Positions 27,826 to 35,699 of a DNA stretch of 64,000 nucleotides are shown one piece after another. The first letter of the stretch is position 1; the number at the start of each line of letters is the position of its first letter. The stretch covers positions 2,266,001-2,330,000 of the forward strand of contig NZ_CP045302.1 of NCBI RefSeq assembly GCF_009363155.1, in the 5' to 3' direction. The notes under the pieces are model-generated. The model made no database searches. It was not told the origin of the DNA and saw only the letters and a list, made by a program, of their open reading frames with translations. This DNA comes from Azotobacter salinestris. Lineage in GTDB: Bacteria > Pseudomonadota > Gammaproteobacteria > Pseudomonadales > Pseudomonadaceae. The position numbers were made by a program, and so were the translations under genes.

Positions 27826-28494
27826 TTACCGCTTCACCACACGGGATCCGCTGGCGTCATGCACGGTCAGGTCCGGGCGCTTGATCGTGACGGTGCCGTC
27901 CGGGTTGACCATGCGAACTGGGGCGCCGTACAGCGGACCACCGGGGGCGAACGGATCGGGCAGCGTGCCCTTGGGGGCGGTGCGGATGAAGTGCCCCATG
28001 GCAGCGAAACACGCCTCGAACAGCGGGCCACGCTTGAAGTCCTCGCCCCGATGGCTGGCGCTGTCCTCCAGGTTGCGAACAAAGATCAGGTCGGACAGAT
28101 CGTCTACCCCCTCCAGACGGGCCTGCTCCCGCTCCACCGTGTTGACGTTGAGCACGTCGCACACCCCGTCGAAGCCCAGGGCGGCCAGGTAGCCGTCACG
28201 GTCGCGGAGCAGCGACTGCCCGAAGGCTCGCAGCGTGTGGCGGATACCCTCCAGCTCGGCAGCACGATGGTCCTTGGCCCGCCGCTCCAGGGCGTCGGCC
28301 TGCTGCTTGGTGAACGGCTCGAACTCCCTCAGCTTGGCGGCCTCCCGGCGCAGAAGTCGGCGCTCGTCGTGGATGGCCTCGGCGCTCTCGCAGAAGTAGC
28401 GCGCCAGGCGGCGAGCGACTATCAGGCTGTCGCGCTTGCTGATGGTCGGCTTCATGGCAATGCCCGCCAGGGCAGTAGCTTGGGTCGGGGTCAT
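27826..28494 (-). CDS. Satellite protein of unknown function with a paralogue in the window
   Basis: A 222-residue, mostly helical protein. An N-terminal coiled-coil-like region (residues 20-90, rich in Arg and Glu) is followed by a conserved block with GFDGVCDVLNVN, LIFVRNLEDSA and FKRGPLFEACFAAM. The same block, with GFDGLCDLLNVN, IVFIEGLEDSA and WKEGPLFNACYHAM, occurs in the gene at 44373-44978. This is therefore a mobile-element family. It lies 3 bp after the small CxxC gene in the satellite operon. Function unknown. Confidence 0.72.
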   Translation of the reverse strand: MTPTQATALAGIAMKPTISKRDSLIVARRLARYFCESAEAIHDERRLLRREAAKLREFEPFTKQQADALERRAKDHRAAELEGIRHTLRAFGQSLLRDRDGYLAALGFDGVCDVLNVNTVEREQARLEGVDDLSDLIFVRNLEDSASHRGEDFKRGPLFEACFAAMGHFIRTAPKGTLPDPFAPGGPLYGAPVRMVNPDGTVTIKRPDLTVHDASGSRVVKR

Positions 28495-28497
28495 GGG

Positions 28498-28857
28498 TCA
28501 GTTCTCCAGAATATCGGCATCCGGCCAGCGCCAGCGCGCTTCGGCCAGGGCTTCGTCGTAGGTCATGGGGGCGCCGCAGATCGTGCAGACCGGCTTGCCC
28601 CCTCGGGTGATCGTCCAGGCGTTGCGGCGGGCCTCTGCCGGGCGCTCCGCTGCTGGCGCTGGGGTTGGTACTGGTAACGTTGCTGTCGTCGCTTGTAGCG
28701 GCTCCGGGGCGGGCTGGTGGTCATTGATGGCTGTCGGCCTGCTGGCGACCTCCACCACGCTCGCCAAAGGGATGGACTTACCTGCCTTTTCAGGGCAGGT
28801 GCCTGCTTTTTCAGGCTCGTTTTCCAGTCGCTCGAACAGTTCCGCCAGCAGGGTCAT
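28498..28857 (-). CDS. Small satellite protein with C-terminal CxxC motif
   Basis: A 119-residue protein. A low-complexity Pro/Ala-rich middle leads to a C-terminal segment KPVCTICGAPMTYDEALAEA and then RWRWPDADI. The single CxxC could bind zinc as a dimer. The stop lies 3 bp before the next gene, so the two are co-transcribed. No named family is recognised. Confidence 0.6.
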   Translation of the reverse strand: MTLLAELFERLENEPEKAGTCPEKAGKSIPLASVVEVASRPTAINDHQPAPEPLQATTATLPVPTPAPAAERPAEARRNAWTITRGGKPVCTICGAPMTYDEALAEARWRWPDADILEN

Positions 28858-28908
28858 GGGGCCTTCCTCGCGTTACTCATCACATGTTTCTCTAAAAACG
28901 AAAAATCC

Positions 28909-29185
28909 AAGGGAACGAGGGAATAAAACGCTACAGCCCTAGTGCCATGCAGGTTTCAGCGTTCCCTTTGGGCTAGGGAACGCGTTCCCTGGCAAGGGAT
29001 AAGGGAACAGCACCAGCGCCCGGACGAAGTGACTCGGGAAGGGAAAGCACGCCTCTTTTCACAAGGTGGTGTGTGTTCCCTTGTTCCCTTCCTCTCTCTC
29101 TTCAAGGGAACAGGTAAGCCGGGCTGAAAGCCGCGTCGTTGCTGGGGTTTCGCCATCCCGTTCCCTTGTTCCCTCTGTTCCCTTG
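28909..29185. repeat. Cluster of GTTCCCTT repeats (iteron-like, candidate origin)
   Basis: In the 332-bp gap after the primase-helicase gene, the core GTTCCCT(T) or its reverse AAGGGAAC occurs at least eight times in both orientations. Close pairs are GTTCCCTTGTTCCCT at 29075 and 29160. The position next to a replication gene fits a replication origin such as those of P4-like satellites; that role is inferred. Confidence 0.6.
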
Positions 29186-29189
29186 GTTT

Positions 29190-31412
29190 CTAGGTTCCTG
29201 TGTGTTTGTTGTCGTCGGTGCCGGCCATTTCCAGCCGGGCAGGGTCGATGACGTACAGGCTTTTCGGCGCTCCCCCTCCGGGTAGCCGGTACTTCTTGGT
29301 GTTCCGCTTCTGGCCCCTCTCTATGTCCCGCTTGGCGATGGCGCCGGCCGTATCCAGCGCCGTGACGATGCGCGCCAGCCCGAAGCCATGGGCGGCCTCC
29401 TGCAAGCCGGAGGTGTTGAACAGGTACAGGCGCCGTCCTGGCTCGTCCTCCCAGTAGCCGGCCCGGTTGGTGACGCGGCTGTCCGTCTCGGCGGCATGCA
29501 CACTGGAGAATCGGCTGTCGCCGTGGCGCTCGATGAACCGGGCGATGCTGGCGAGTATCTGGCGGTCCTCGGCATTGCCGCTGCCCACCCGCTCCAGCCA
29601 CTCGCGGTAGAGCAGCAGGCTGTCGGCCAGCCCGGTGCCCACCGGCCAGGGCAGCAGCCCGTAGGCGATGGCCATCTCGCCGGCCAGGGCGATGACGGCG
29701 AAACGATCCGCCACCCGCCCGGCCTGCGCGCTGTCGGACTGGAACCGGGCACGCACTTTGGCGAAGGCCTCTAGCAGCCCGGCGCGGTCGTCGCCTTGTA
29801 CCAGCCGCTCGACGAAGGCCGGCCCCAGGTGGCCGTAGTGCTCCCCCACGGCGCCGGTCATGGCACGGTGGAAGCCCGCCCCGTCCATGCCGTGCACGTC
29901 GTCGAAGGCTCCATGCAGGCGGGTGCCCGCGTTCACGTCCACCATGCGCAGCTCGGCGCCGGCATGGGCCGGATCGCCCGACAGCGCGGCGTGCTCGGAG
30001 AGCGACCGCTCGCCGCTGGAGAGGGTCAGCAGCCGCCAGCTGAGCTTGGCGCGTCCTTCCCGCTCGCGGTTCATGGTGCCCTTGCCGCAGCCGTTGGCCA
30101 GCGAATAGGCCATCTCCTGAATGTCCTTCGGGTTGGCGCGCTTGATCTCGTCCAGCGACAGCAGGGTGTCGTTGCGCGAGGCGGCCTCGATCTCCAGGCC
30201 GTTCTTGGTCATGCACCAGGAAGCGCCGAAGCCGGCCGGTCCCGGATCGCCCCACACCGACGCGCCGATCAGTTGCGCCAGCGACTTGCCCTTGGAGCTG
30301 TCGCCGACCAGATGGACGCCACCGCCATTCACCTTGACCAGATTCAGCAGCGGCCCGGCCAGTGCGCAGCCCACGGCCAGGGTCAGCACCGGATTGCCCA
30401 CGCAACGGGCGGCCACCAGGGCCTGCCACTGCGCCAGGTCGCCACGCACCCGGAACAGGTCCGGCGCACGGCCCGACGACTGGAAGCGCACACCCTCGCC
30501 GCCGATGGTGCGATGGGGCAGGACGAACACGCCCGACGCATGCCAGCCGGGCCGGCTGGTGGTGGCAATGGTCTGGCGCGGCTGCTGGTCTAGCAGATAC
30601 TCCATGAAGCGGCCACGCTGGCGCGGGGCGATCACCGCCCCCATGGCGAACAGGGCGCGCCGGATTTCCTCGCCGCTGCCGCCCAGCATCTCCATGGGCA
30701 TGGTCCACTCCCTGCTCCCGCCATGCGTCACCAGGCGCAACAGGCGGCCCTCGGTGCCGTCGTCGCTGTTGAGGGTGCGGGCATCGACGAACACCGGGGT
30801 AGCTATCCAGTCGTCTCGCACGGGGCGCTCGCGGTCGTCGCTCAGCTCTGCCTCCTCGTCCTCCTTGGTGCGCCGGTAGCCGTGCCAGTAGACGCCCGGC
30901 TTGAGCCTGGCGCCCTTCTCATTCCGTACCCATCCGTCATAGACGCCCCAGCTTGGGCGCTCAGGCATCACCGTGGGCGCCTCTGGCTTGGCCAGCTCGG
31001 CGAGCTGCCGGTCGAGCTGCTCTATCCGCTCATGCGCCAGCGCCATCCGGGCCACGTCGTCGTCGGACAGTTCCGCGCCCCTGGACAGCGAACCGTTCCC
31101 GGCCTCGATCACCAGGAGCTCGAAGTGGCGTTCCTTCTCCAGTTGCTCGCGGCGGTACTGCTGGCGCTGCTCCCGACTCAGGTTGTCGGGGAACAGGTCT
31201 TTCAGTTCCAGGCCGACCGCCGCCAGCACGTCGCGGGTCGCGCAGCCGGCGTGGCAATGGACCAGGACGCGCCCGTCCTGGCCGCGCGACAGGCTCAGGG
31301 AGGGCGACTTGTCCTTGTGGGCCGGGCAGTGGGCGACATGGCGCTCGCCGTGCTTCTTCACGCCTTGCAGCCGCGCCAGCAGCAGTTCCAGCGGATCGCA
31401 GTGACTGTTCAT
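29190..31412 (-). CDS. Satellite primase-helicase: CHC2 zinc finger plus DUF927
   Basis: A 740-residue replication protein. The N-terminus has a CHC2-type primase zinc finger (HCPAHKDKSPSL...HCHAGC, residues about 28-57). The C-terminal half is a DUF927 ATPase with Walker A GDSSKGKS and Walker B TLLSLDEI. Such proteins replicate phage satellites and integrative elements. It overlaps the upstream small gene by 4 bp (ATGA), so it ends a tightly coupled operon. Downstream lies a cluster of repeated GTTCCCTT motifs that could be its origin. Confidence 0.85.
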   Translation of the reverse strand: MNSHCDPLELLLARLQGVKKHGERHVAHCPAHKDKSPSLSLSRGQDGRVLVHCHAGCATRDVLAAVGLELKDLFPDNLSREQRQQYRREQLEKERHFELLVIEAGNGSLSRGAELSDDDVARMALAHERIEQLDRQLAELAKPEAPTVMPERPSWGVYDGWVRNEKGARLKPGVYWHGYRRTKEDEEAELSDDRERPVRDDWIATPVFVDARTLNSDDGTEGRLLRLVTHGGSREWTMPMEMLGGSGEEIRRALFAMGAVIAPRQRGRFMEYLLDQQPRQTIATTSRPGWHASGVFVLPHRTIGGEGVRFQSSGRAPDLFRVRGDLAQWQALVAARCVGNPVLTLAVGCALAGPLLNLVKVNGGGVHLVGDSSKGKSLAQLIGASVWGDPGPAGFGASWCMTKNGLEIEAASRNDTLLSLDEIKRANPKDIQEMAYSLANGCGKGTMNREREGRAKLSWRLLTLSSGERSLSEHAALSGDPAHAGAELRMVDVNAGTRLHGAFDDVHGMDGAGFHRAMTGAVGEHYGHLGPAFVERLVQGDDRAGLLEAFAKVRARFQSDSAQAGRVADRFAVIALAGEMAIAYGLLPWPVGTGLADSLLLYREWLERVGSGNAEDRQILASIARFIERHGDSRFSSVHAAETDSRVTNRAGYWEDEPGRRLYLFNTSGLQEAAHGFGLARIVTALDTAGAIAKRDIERGQKRNTKKYRLPGGGAPKSLYVIDPARLEMAGTDDNKHTGT

Positions 31413-31639
31413 GCGGCCCCCTTCGGCGGGGTGAACCGCTCGGCCAGACGCTCCAGCCGCACGGTCAGATCACGCATGGTTTCGAGCTGGGCGCGATGCT
31501 CCGGCGTGATCGGATAGACAGGCTCGGCGCACAGCTCCAGAAAGCCGATCAGGGTTTCCACCAGCAGCGCATAGCTTTCTTGGTCGATGTGCGGCGGTTC
31601 CCCGCCACTGCCGCCGCGCTTGAACGGGACAACGGTCAT
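31409..31639 (-). CDS. Small satellite protein, 76 residues
   Basis: An acidic-then-basic helical protein with no recognised domain. It overlaps the primase-helicase gene by ATGA and its own upstream neighbour by 4 bp, so it belongs to the replication operon. Confidence 0.6.
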   Translation of the reverse strand: MTVVPFKRGGSGGEPPHIDQESYALLVETLIGFLELCAEPVYPITPEHRAQLETMRDLTVRLERLAERFTPPKGAA

Positions 31640-31818
31640 GGGCGGTCCTCCCCGAGGCTTTCCAGCCGAACAATCAGCGCCACGGCCAGCCGCTCGGCTG
31701 CCGAGATCCAGGCGTCACGGTCGGCGGGGGTGGCGTGCTCCTTGATCGCGCACTGGAGCGCGGCCCGCGCTTCGCGGACCAGCGCCAGGTGGTGATGGGT
31801 CAGTCGCAGGTCAGCCAC
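31636..31818 (-). CDS. Small satellite protein, 60 residues
   Basis: A helical, Ala/Arg/Glu-rich protein (MADLRLTHHHLALVREA at the N-terminus) of unknown function. Its stop overlaps the next gene by 4 bp, and its start overlaps the end of the small membrane-protein frame upstream by 8 bp. Confidence 0.58.
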   Translation of the reverse strand: MADLRLTHHHLALVREARAALQCAIKEHATPADRDAWISAAERLAVALIVRLESLGEDRP

Positions 31819-31966
31819 GGGCCACCTCCACCAGCACCAGGCCGACCAGCATCAGCAGGTGCGCGACGATCAGGAAGGCAGTGGGGCTGCCCTCCAGGTA
31901 GGCGAGGGCTTTCTTCAGGCCGAGCGGGGCCTGCGCCGCCTTCTGGCAGCGTTGAAAATCAGTCAT
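31811..31966 (-). CDS. Tiny predicted membrane protein, 51 residues
   Basis: A frame shorter than most ORF cut-offs. A polar N-terminus (MTDFQRCQKAAQAPLG) precedes one hydrophobic helix of about 18 residues (FLIVAHLLMLVGLVLVEV) at the C-terminus. It fits the run of overlapping genes, with its stop inside the start of the next one. Function unknown. Confidence 0.5.
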   Translation of the reverse strand: MTDFQRCQKAAQAPLGLKKALAYLEGSPTAFLIVAHLLMLVGLVLVEVARG

Positions 31967-31969
31967 GGG

Positions 31970-32335
31970 TTAAGCCCTCAGCTTGGCGTGTGGCAGTGGC
32001 TTGGCGTCTGGTCCGAAGTAGCCAATGAGTCGAAGGAACTCATGGCCAGGACGATGCGATCCGCGTAGGCGGATGACTAAATCCTTCACACGGTCGGACT
32101 CGCGTTCAGCCTCGGGAAAGTTGCGTAGTTCGCGGGGTATGCGGCTGATGCTCAACGTGCAGCCGGGGAACTCGGGGCGGAGCATTTTCAGCAGCTCACC
32201 GGCAAGTGCTCCGCTGATAACGCCGGGCATCGTTCGCCGGAGGCCGTCAGGGAAATGAATGGCTACGTAAGCCTGAGCAAATCCCGCATGGGCGACTGTC
32301 ACCAGTTGGCCGCTACCGAGTCGGATTTGCTTCAT
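31970..32335 (-). CDS. Small satellite protein, 121 residues
   Basis: Starts MKQIRLGSGQLVTVAHAGFA; mixed alpha/beta composition with a basic C-terminus. No family is recognised. Its start overlaps the upstream gene by 4 bp. Confidence 0.55.
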   Translation of the reverse strand: MKQIRLGSGQLVTVAHAGFAQAYVAIHFPDGLRRTMPGVISGALAGELLKMLRPEFPGCTLSISRIPRELRNFPEAERESDRVKDLVIRLRGSHRPGHEFLRLIGYFGPDAKPLPHAKLRA

Positions 32336-32634
32336 TGCGCACCCCCTTGCTTGGCGTTGCAGCGGTCGTTGATGCAGTTGCCGGTGTCGGCCAGCTTGGC
32401 GGAGAGCTTTCCGAGCGATTCAAGCAGCCAGCCCAGGTCGTGGATCGCAGCAGGATCGAGGCCTTGATTGCTCGATGCGGCGCCCGCCAGCAGGTTGCCA
32501 ATGGCGGCGATCCCGTGACTGAGGGTCGAGGAATAGATATCGGCCGCCATGGCTGCGGCTTCCAGCTTCTCCGGGCTCATGGCCTGAATGGCTTCATGAC
32601 TCGGCAGCAGGGCATTCCAGTCGCCGCGGATCAT
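32332..32634 (-). CDS. Small satellite protein, 100 residues
   Basis: A helical protein (MIRGDWNALLPSHEAIQAM at the N-terminus) with a C-terminal Cys-x4-Cys. Coupled by 4-bp overlaps on both sides. Function unknown. Confidence 0.55.
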   Translation of the reverse strand: MIRGDWNALLPSHEAIQAMSPEKLEAAAMAADIYSSTLSHGIAAIGNLLAGAASSNQGLDPAAIHDLGWLLESLGKLSAKLADTGNCINDRCNAKQGGAQ

Positions 32635-32897
32635 TTCGCCACCTCCTGCGCGTCCAGCTCGCGGCGAAGGTCGCTGGCTTGCGTGTCCAGGTAGTTGGCG
32701 CAGTCGCTGGCCAGGTGCTGCCCCAAGGTAGCCAGATCGGCCACGCGGCGACCTTTGTTGTGCTCGGCATCAAGGCGGATGGCGACCATCAGGGCGGAAA
32801 GCCAGATCGATTGCTCGCGGCCAAACCCCACAACGTCGAGGGCGTCATCAGCGACGCAAAGGGCATCGATGGCGAAGCGGTTGCTGGTCTTGCTCAC
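32631..32897 (-). CDS. Small satellite protein, 88 residues
   Basis: A helical protein starting MSKTSNRFAIDALCVADDAL, without a recognised domain. Coupled by 4-bp overlaps to both neighbours. Confidence 0.55.
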   Translation of the reverse strand: MSKTSNRFAIDALCVADDALDVVGFGREQSIWLSALMVAIRLDAEHNKGRRVADLATLGQHLASDCANYLDTQASDLRRELDAQEVAK

Positions 32898-33088
32898 CGT
32901 GCCACCTCCATGACTTCCATGGCCTTGGTGCGAACCTCGGCGGCGAGTTGCTGCTCGATGTGCTTCTCAAGCGACGGAGAGCCAGCTTCGAAGGCCAGAC
33001 GCTCCAGATCGGCCAGACGCACACCAGCCGGTAGACGCAGATTGCCCAGCACGCGCCCGGTGCTGTCGATCAGTTGAACGGCGATCAC
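32894..33088 (-). CDS. Small satellite protein, 64 residues
   Basis: The N-terminal part (MIAVQLIDSTGRVLGNLRLP) looks like a small beta sheet and the rest is helical. Coupled by 4-bp overlaps. Function unknown. Confidence 0.5.
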   Translation of the reverse strand: MIAVQLIDSTGRVLGNLRLPAGVRLADLERLAFEAGSPSLEKHIEQQLAAEVRTKAMEVMEVAR

Positions 33089-33258
33089 AGGGCCACCTCC
33101 TGCGCTTCCAGGGCGCGGGCCTTGGCCATGTGATCGTTGTAGCGGCGCAGGCGGGTGGAAAGACTGGAGTCGGCGCGCAGGGCGGCCAGGGCCATTGCTC
33201 GATGGGCGGCGGCGCGGGTGCTTGCGGTAGACGGACTACGGGCGGGGATGTGTCGCAT
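33085..33258 (-). CDS. Small basic satellite protein, 57 residues
   Basis: The start at 33258 (MRHIPARSPSTASTRAAAHR) was chosen because GGAGCTATACCC gives a ribosome site; the longer upstream frame runs through the repeat-rich leader. It is the first gene of the coupled run of small genes ending in the primase-helicase gene. Confidence 0.55.
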   Translation of the reverse strand: MRHIPARSPSTASTRAAAHRAMALAALRADSSLSTRLRRYNDHMAKARALEAQEVAL

Positions 33259-33560
33259 GGGTATAGCTCCTAACGTTGAGGAGCCGTCACCGCTTGCGGC
33301 CAAGCAAGGATTGGTGACGACTGTACGCGGGTTGGCCGACCGGGACGTTAGGCACCCGGCACACCCGAAGGTGTCCCACGCACAGCCGCCATAACACGAA
33401 ACAGCAGGCGTAAAAAAAGCGCCTACGTTCGGACGGGGGGCGCTTGTGCGCCTAACGTTGATCGACCGGCCAAGGTCGGCCACGGGACTTACCGTGACGG
33501 GCGCACGATAGCGCCAGCTGGAAGGCTTGGCAACACTCGGGGGCATGTGGGCAAACATCA
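33259..33560 (-). promoter_or_regulatory. Repeat-rich leader of the satellite replication operon
   Basis: A non-coding gap with CCTAACGTTGA twice in direct orientation (33269-33279, 33451-33461) and once inverted in part (ACGTTAGG at about 33346). It also contains GTCACC/GGTGAC arms about 25 bases apart and an ACCGGCC/GGTCGGCC hairpin at about 33465-33483. It probably holds promoter and control elements or a structured RNA. Confidence 0.5.
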
Positions 33561-33800
33561 TCAATGCACACCCTCCGGCGCGTAGTGGGTCGGCAAGCGG
33601 GCGGCGTCGATGGCGCGGACCAGCACGTCACGGCCCAGCCCCTTGGCTTGCAGGATGGTCGCCAGGGTCAGGAACGCGGCGAAGGTGACTACCTCCGTGG
33701 GGGTGTCGCTGGCGCCAGCATGGTCGACGATCAGCGGCAGAAGCTGCTCCAGGATGAAATCCTCGTGGTCCTCGACGCGGTGTCCGGTGTAGGTCGTCAT
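33561..33800 (-). CDS. Small satellite protein, 79 residues
   Basis: Helical protein starting MTTYTGHRVEDHEDFILEQL. Its ATG overlaps the ORF6N gene stop (ATGA at 33797-33800), which decides the start. Function unknown. Confidence 0.58.
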   Translation of the reverse strand: MTTYTGHRVEDHEDFILEQLLPLIVDHAGASDTPTEVVTFAAFLTLATILQAKGLGRDVLVRAIDAARLPTHYAPEGVH

Positions 33801-34546
33801 GCGGGCACCTCCGCGCCGAACAGGTCGCCCAGGTCGATGCCGTAGACCTCCCTCCACGCATCTGCCGGCCATGACACGGCCTTGCCGTAGCGCGGGCACG
33901 GAACCTTCGGCGGCGTCACGTCATGCGCCTTGCACCACTTCTTCAGCGGGCGGAAACCTTGAGTTCCGAACTTGCGGCCAGACGCCTTCTCGACAGCGAT
34001 GACGGTCGCGTGCTGAGTGCCGCGCCCTAGCTCCTGCTCAAGCTGGCGGGCTTTCTTGGTGGCGGCCGACGCGGTAGCCATGGCGGTCGCTTCGCGCTTG
34101 CCGCCGATCAGTGCCTTGGTGGCGATGGCATGGTCACGCTCGGCGATGGCTTGGAGCTTCTCCCGCTCGCTGGCCAAGGCCATTTCCAGCAGTTCCAGGC
34201 GGGAAAGCTCGGCAGGCGCTGCCGGTCGGAAATAGCTCCTCACCAGTTGGCGCTGAACCTCCCAAGCCAGATCGTCGGTAAAGCTCTTGACCAGCATCAG
34301 GTAGCCCGATTCGGTCAGCAGGGTAAGGCCGTTCGGGGCGTTGATTCCCATTTGCCGGGCTTCGTACGAATTTCGTACGAAGAAGTCTTCGGCCTCGATG
34401 AAGCGCGGACGGTTCTCGTTGAAGTTGCGGCGGGCGGTGCCCTCCGGTCGCTCGTGAACCTTATCCACCATGGCCAGCGTGACGACTCGCTGCCCTTGGT
34501 GCTCGATGATGGGCAACTGGTGGCCGCAGATCGTGACGGTATTCAT
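33797..34546 (-). CDS. ORF6N-domain phage regulatory/antirepressor-like protein
   Basis: A 249-residue protein. The N-terminal about 95 residues match the ORF6N DNA-binding domain of phages (GHQLPIIEHQGQRVVTLAMV, then RNFNENRPRF and LTESGYLMLVKSF). A helical linker (about 115-175) leads to a C-terminal domain that contacts DNA or partners in this group. In phages and satellites such proteins act as antirepressors or replication regulators. Overlaps of 4 bp on both sides place it in the alpA operon. Confidence 0.75.
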   Translation of the reverse strand: MNTVTICGHQLPIIEHQGQRVVTLAMVDKVHERPEGTARRNFNENRPRFIEAEDFFVRNSYEARQMGINAPNGLTLLTESGYLMLVKSFTDDLAWEVQRQLVRSYFRPAAPAELSRLELLEMALASEREKLQAIAERDHAIATKALIGGKREATAMATASAATKKARQLEQELGRGTQHATVIAVEKASGRKFGTQGFRPLKKWCKAHDVTPPKVPCPRYGKAVSWPADAWREVYGIDLGDLFGAEVPA

Positions 34547-34920
34547 GCCGCCACCTCCTTGCGGTCCTTGGCCGGCTTGTTCAGCAGCGCCAGGACGGCA
34601 CGGGCGCGCTGGTGCTGGCTTTCCGGCAGGCTGTAGCGGGTCACGTCGCAGGGAGCGCCCCAGCGGTTGGGCACCTTCTCCGGTTGGCGCTGGAACTCAA
34701 GGCCGTACTGGTTCGCCAGCTTCGCCACGGTCGAGTTCAGGCAGTGGTCGCCCAGGAGTTCGGCCTCGAAGCGGTTCAGCGAATTGCAGGGCACCAGCAT
34801 GTAGGCCAGGACGCGGGCGATCTTGCTCGGCGCCTTGTCCAGCAGCTCGGCGGGGCTGGCGCTTTCTTCAGCCAAGCCGGGAGCGTCCCCAGCCTGTTGG
34901 CAGGGTTGTTTGATCGGCAT
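34543..34920 (-). CDS. Satellite protein, 125 residues, possible DNA-binding
   Basis: The middle (LNRFEAELLGDHCLNSTVAK) and KLANQYGLEFQRQPEKVPNR resemble a helix-turn-helix region of phage replication or regulation proteins; this is only suggestive. It follows alpA by 3 bp and overlaps the ORF6N gene start. No family is named. Confidence 0.6.
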   Translation of the reverse strand: MPIKQPCQQAGDAPGLAEESASPAELLDKAPSKIARVLAYMLVPCNSLNRFEAELLGDHCLNSTVAKLANQYGLEFQRQPEKVPNRWGAPCDVTRYSLPESQHQRARAVLALLNKPAKDRKEVAA

Positions 34921-34923
34921 GGA

Positions 34924-35142
34924 TTAAGCCTCCTGCTGGGTCAGGAAGGCTTCGCAGGCGGGATCATCCCAGCGCACAGAACGCCCGAAGCGGATCGGCT
35001 TGGGGAAGCCCGGCATCTGCGACCAGCGCCACCAAGTCGTACGGCTGACTTGGTACTTGGTGCATTGCTGCTCAGTGGTGGCGTATGCGCCGCGAATCGG
35101 CAGGTTGGGTGCTGAGGTGTTGCGGGTGGCGGTTTGCGCCAT
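34924..35142 (-). CDS. alpA: AlpA-family excisionase/activator
   Basis: A 72-residue winged helix-turn-helix protein of the AlpA/MerR-like excisionase type: YQVSRTTWWRWSQMPGFPKP, then IRFGRSVRWDDPACEAFL. In PICI-like satellites AlpA activates the excision and replication genes. The start at 35142 was chosen because the 55 codons upstream are not protein-like and contain the putative operator. It is the first gene of the operon that continues to the primase-helicase. Confidence 0.82.
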   Translation of the reverse strand: MAQTATRNTSAPNLPIRGAYATTEQQCTKYQVSRTTWWRWSQMPGFPKPIRFGRSVRWDDPACEAFLTQQEA

Positions 35143-35225
35143 AGATTGGGTCTCCAACGGAGTTGAAAATCGTTGAAAAACCCGAGGGAGCGAACAGAAA
35201 ACGCCTATTCCGCTGGTCTGATCAC

Positions 35226-35240
35226 TTAGCGTATTGCTAA
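35226..35240. promoter_or_regulatory. Putative operator upstream of alpA
   Basis: The inverted repeat TTAGCGTATTGCTAA (5-bp arms, 5-base spacer) lies 84 bp upstream of the alpA start in an AT-rich stretch. It is a plausible repressor or AlpA binding site. Confidence 0.45.
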
Positions 35241-35394
35241 ACGATTCATTGCCGTATATGGCTACAGGGAATATTCTGTTTGTGGCACAACCAATGGTTG
35301 TACCCATGAAGCCCGTCGAAAAAGCTTCTCCCCTCGGGGTTGTACTGGCCTAGCTGGTGCAACAGGACGCGCCAACGTCCTTTCCCGTCAAAGA

Positions 35395-35427
35395 CCCCGG
35401 TACGCCAATACCGGGGTTTTCTCTTTT
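35395..35427 (+). terminator. Strong plus-strand terminator between alpA and the integrase gene
   Basis: CCCCGGTA/TACCGGGG with a 6-base loop is followed by TTTTCTCTTTT. It points rightwards although both flanking genes are on the minus strand. A short plus-strand transcript from about 35240, perhaps a regulatory RNA, must therefore end here. The rest of 35143-35699 shows no convincing protein. Confidence 0.8.
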
Positions 35428-35699
35428 CAGGGTGCCGCATTCAGCTTCGGCAAGAGTAACGGCTATCGCCAGCCATACAGCGGCGTTTCGCTTGATTACT
35501 GTTTGCCCGCCAGTGGCCCCATAGTACCACCACGTTTTATAAGGTGGGTGCAGAGCAGCGCGTTGTTCATCCATCCAATGGAGCCGGCGGAAGTGAACAT
35601 GCCTTTTGGGTCCGCACTCATAGGCACTCATAGGCACCTATCGGCAATCCGCGACGTTTCGTTATGTTTCACATGGAACGCGACCAACGAAACAATTTG

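Noticed and set aside
35246..35637. Short frames between alpA and the integrase gene (for example 95 codons at 35350-35637)
   Set aside because: They overlap a strong plus-strand terminator, lack ribosome sites and have no recognisable content.
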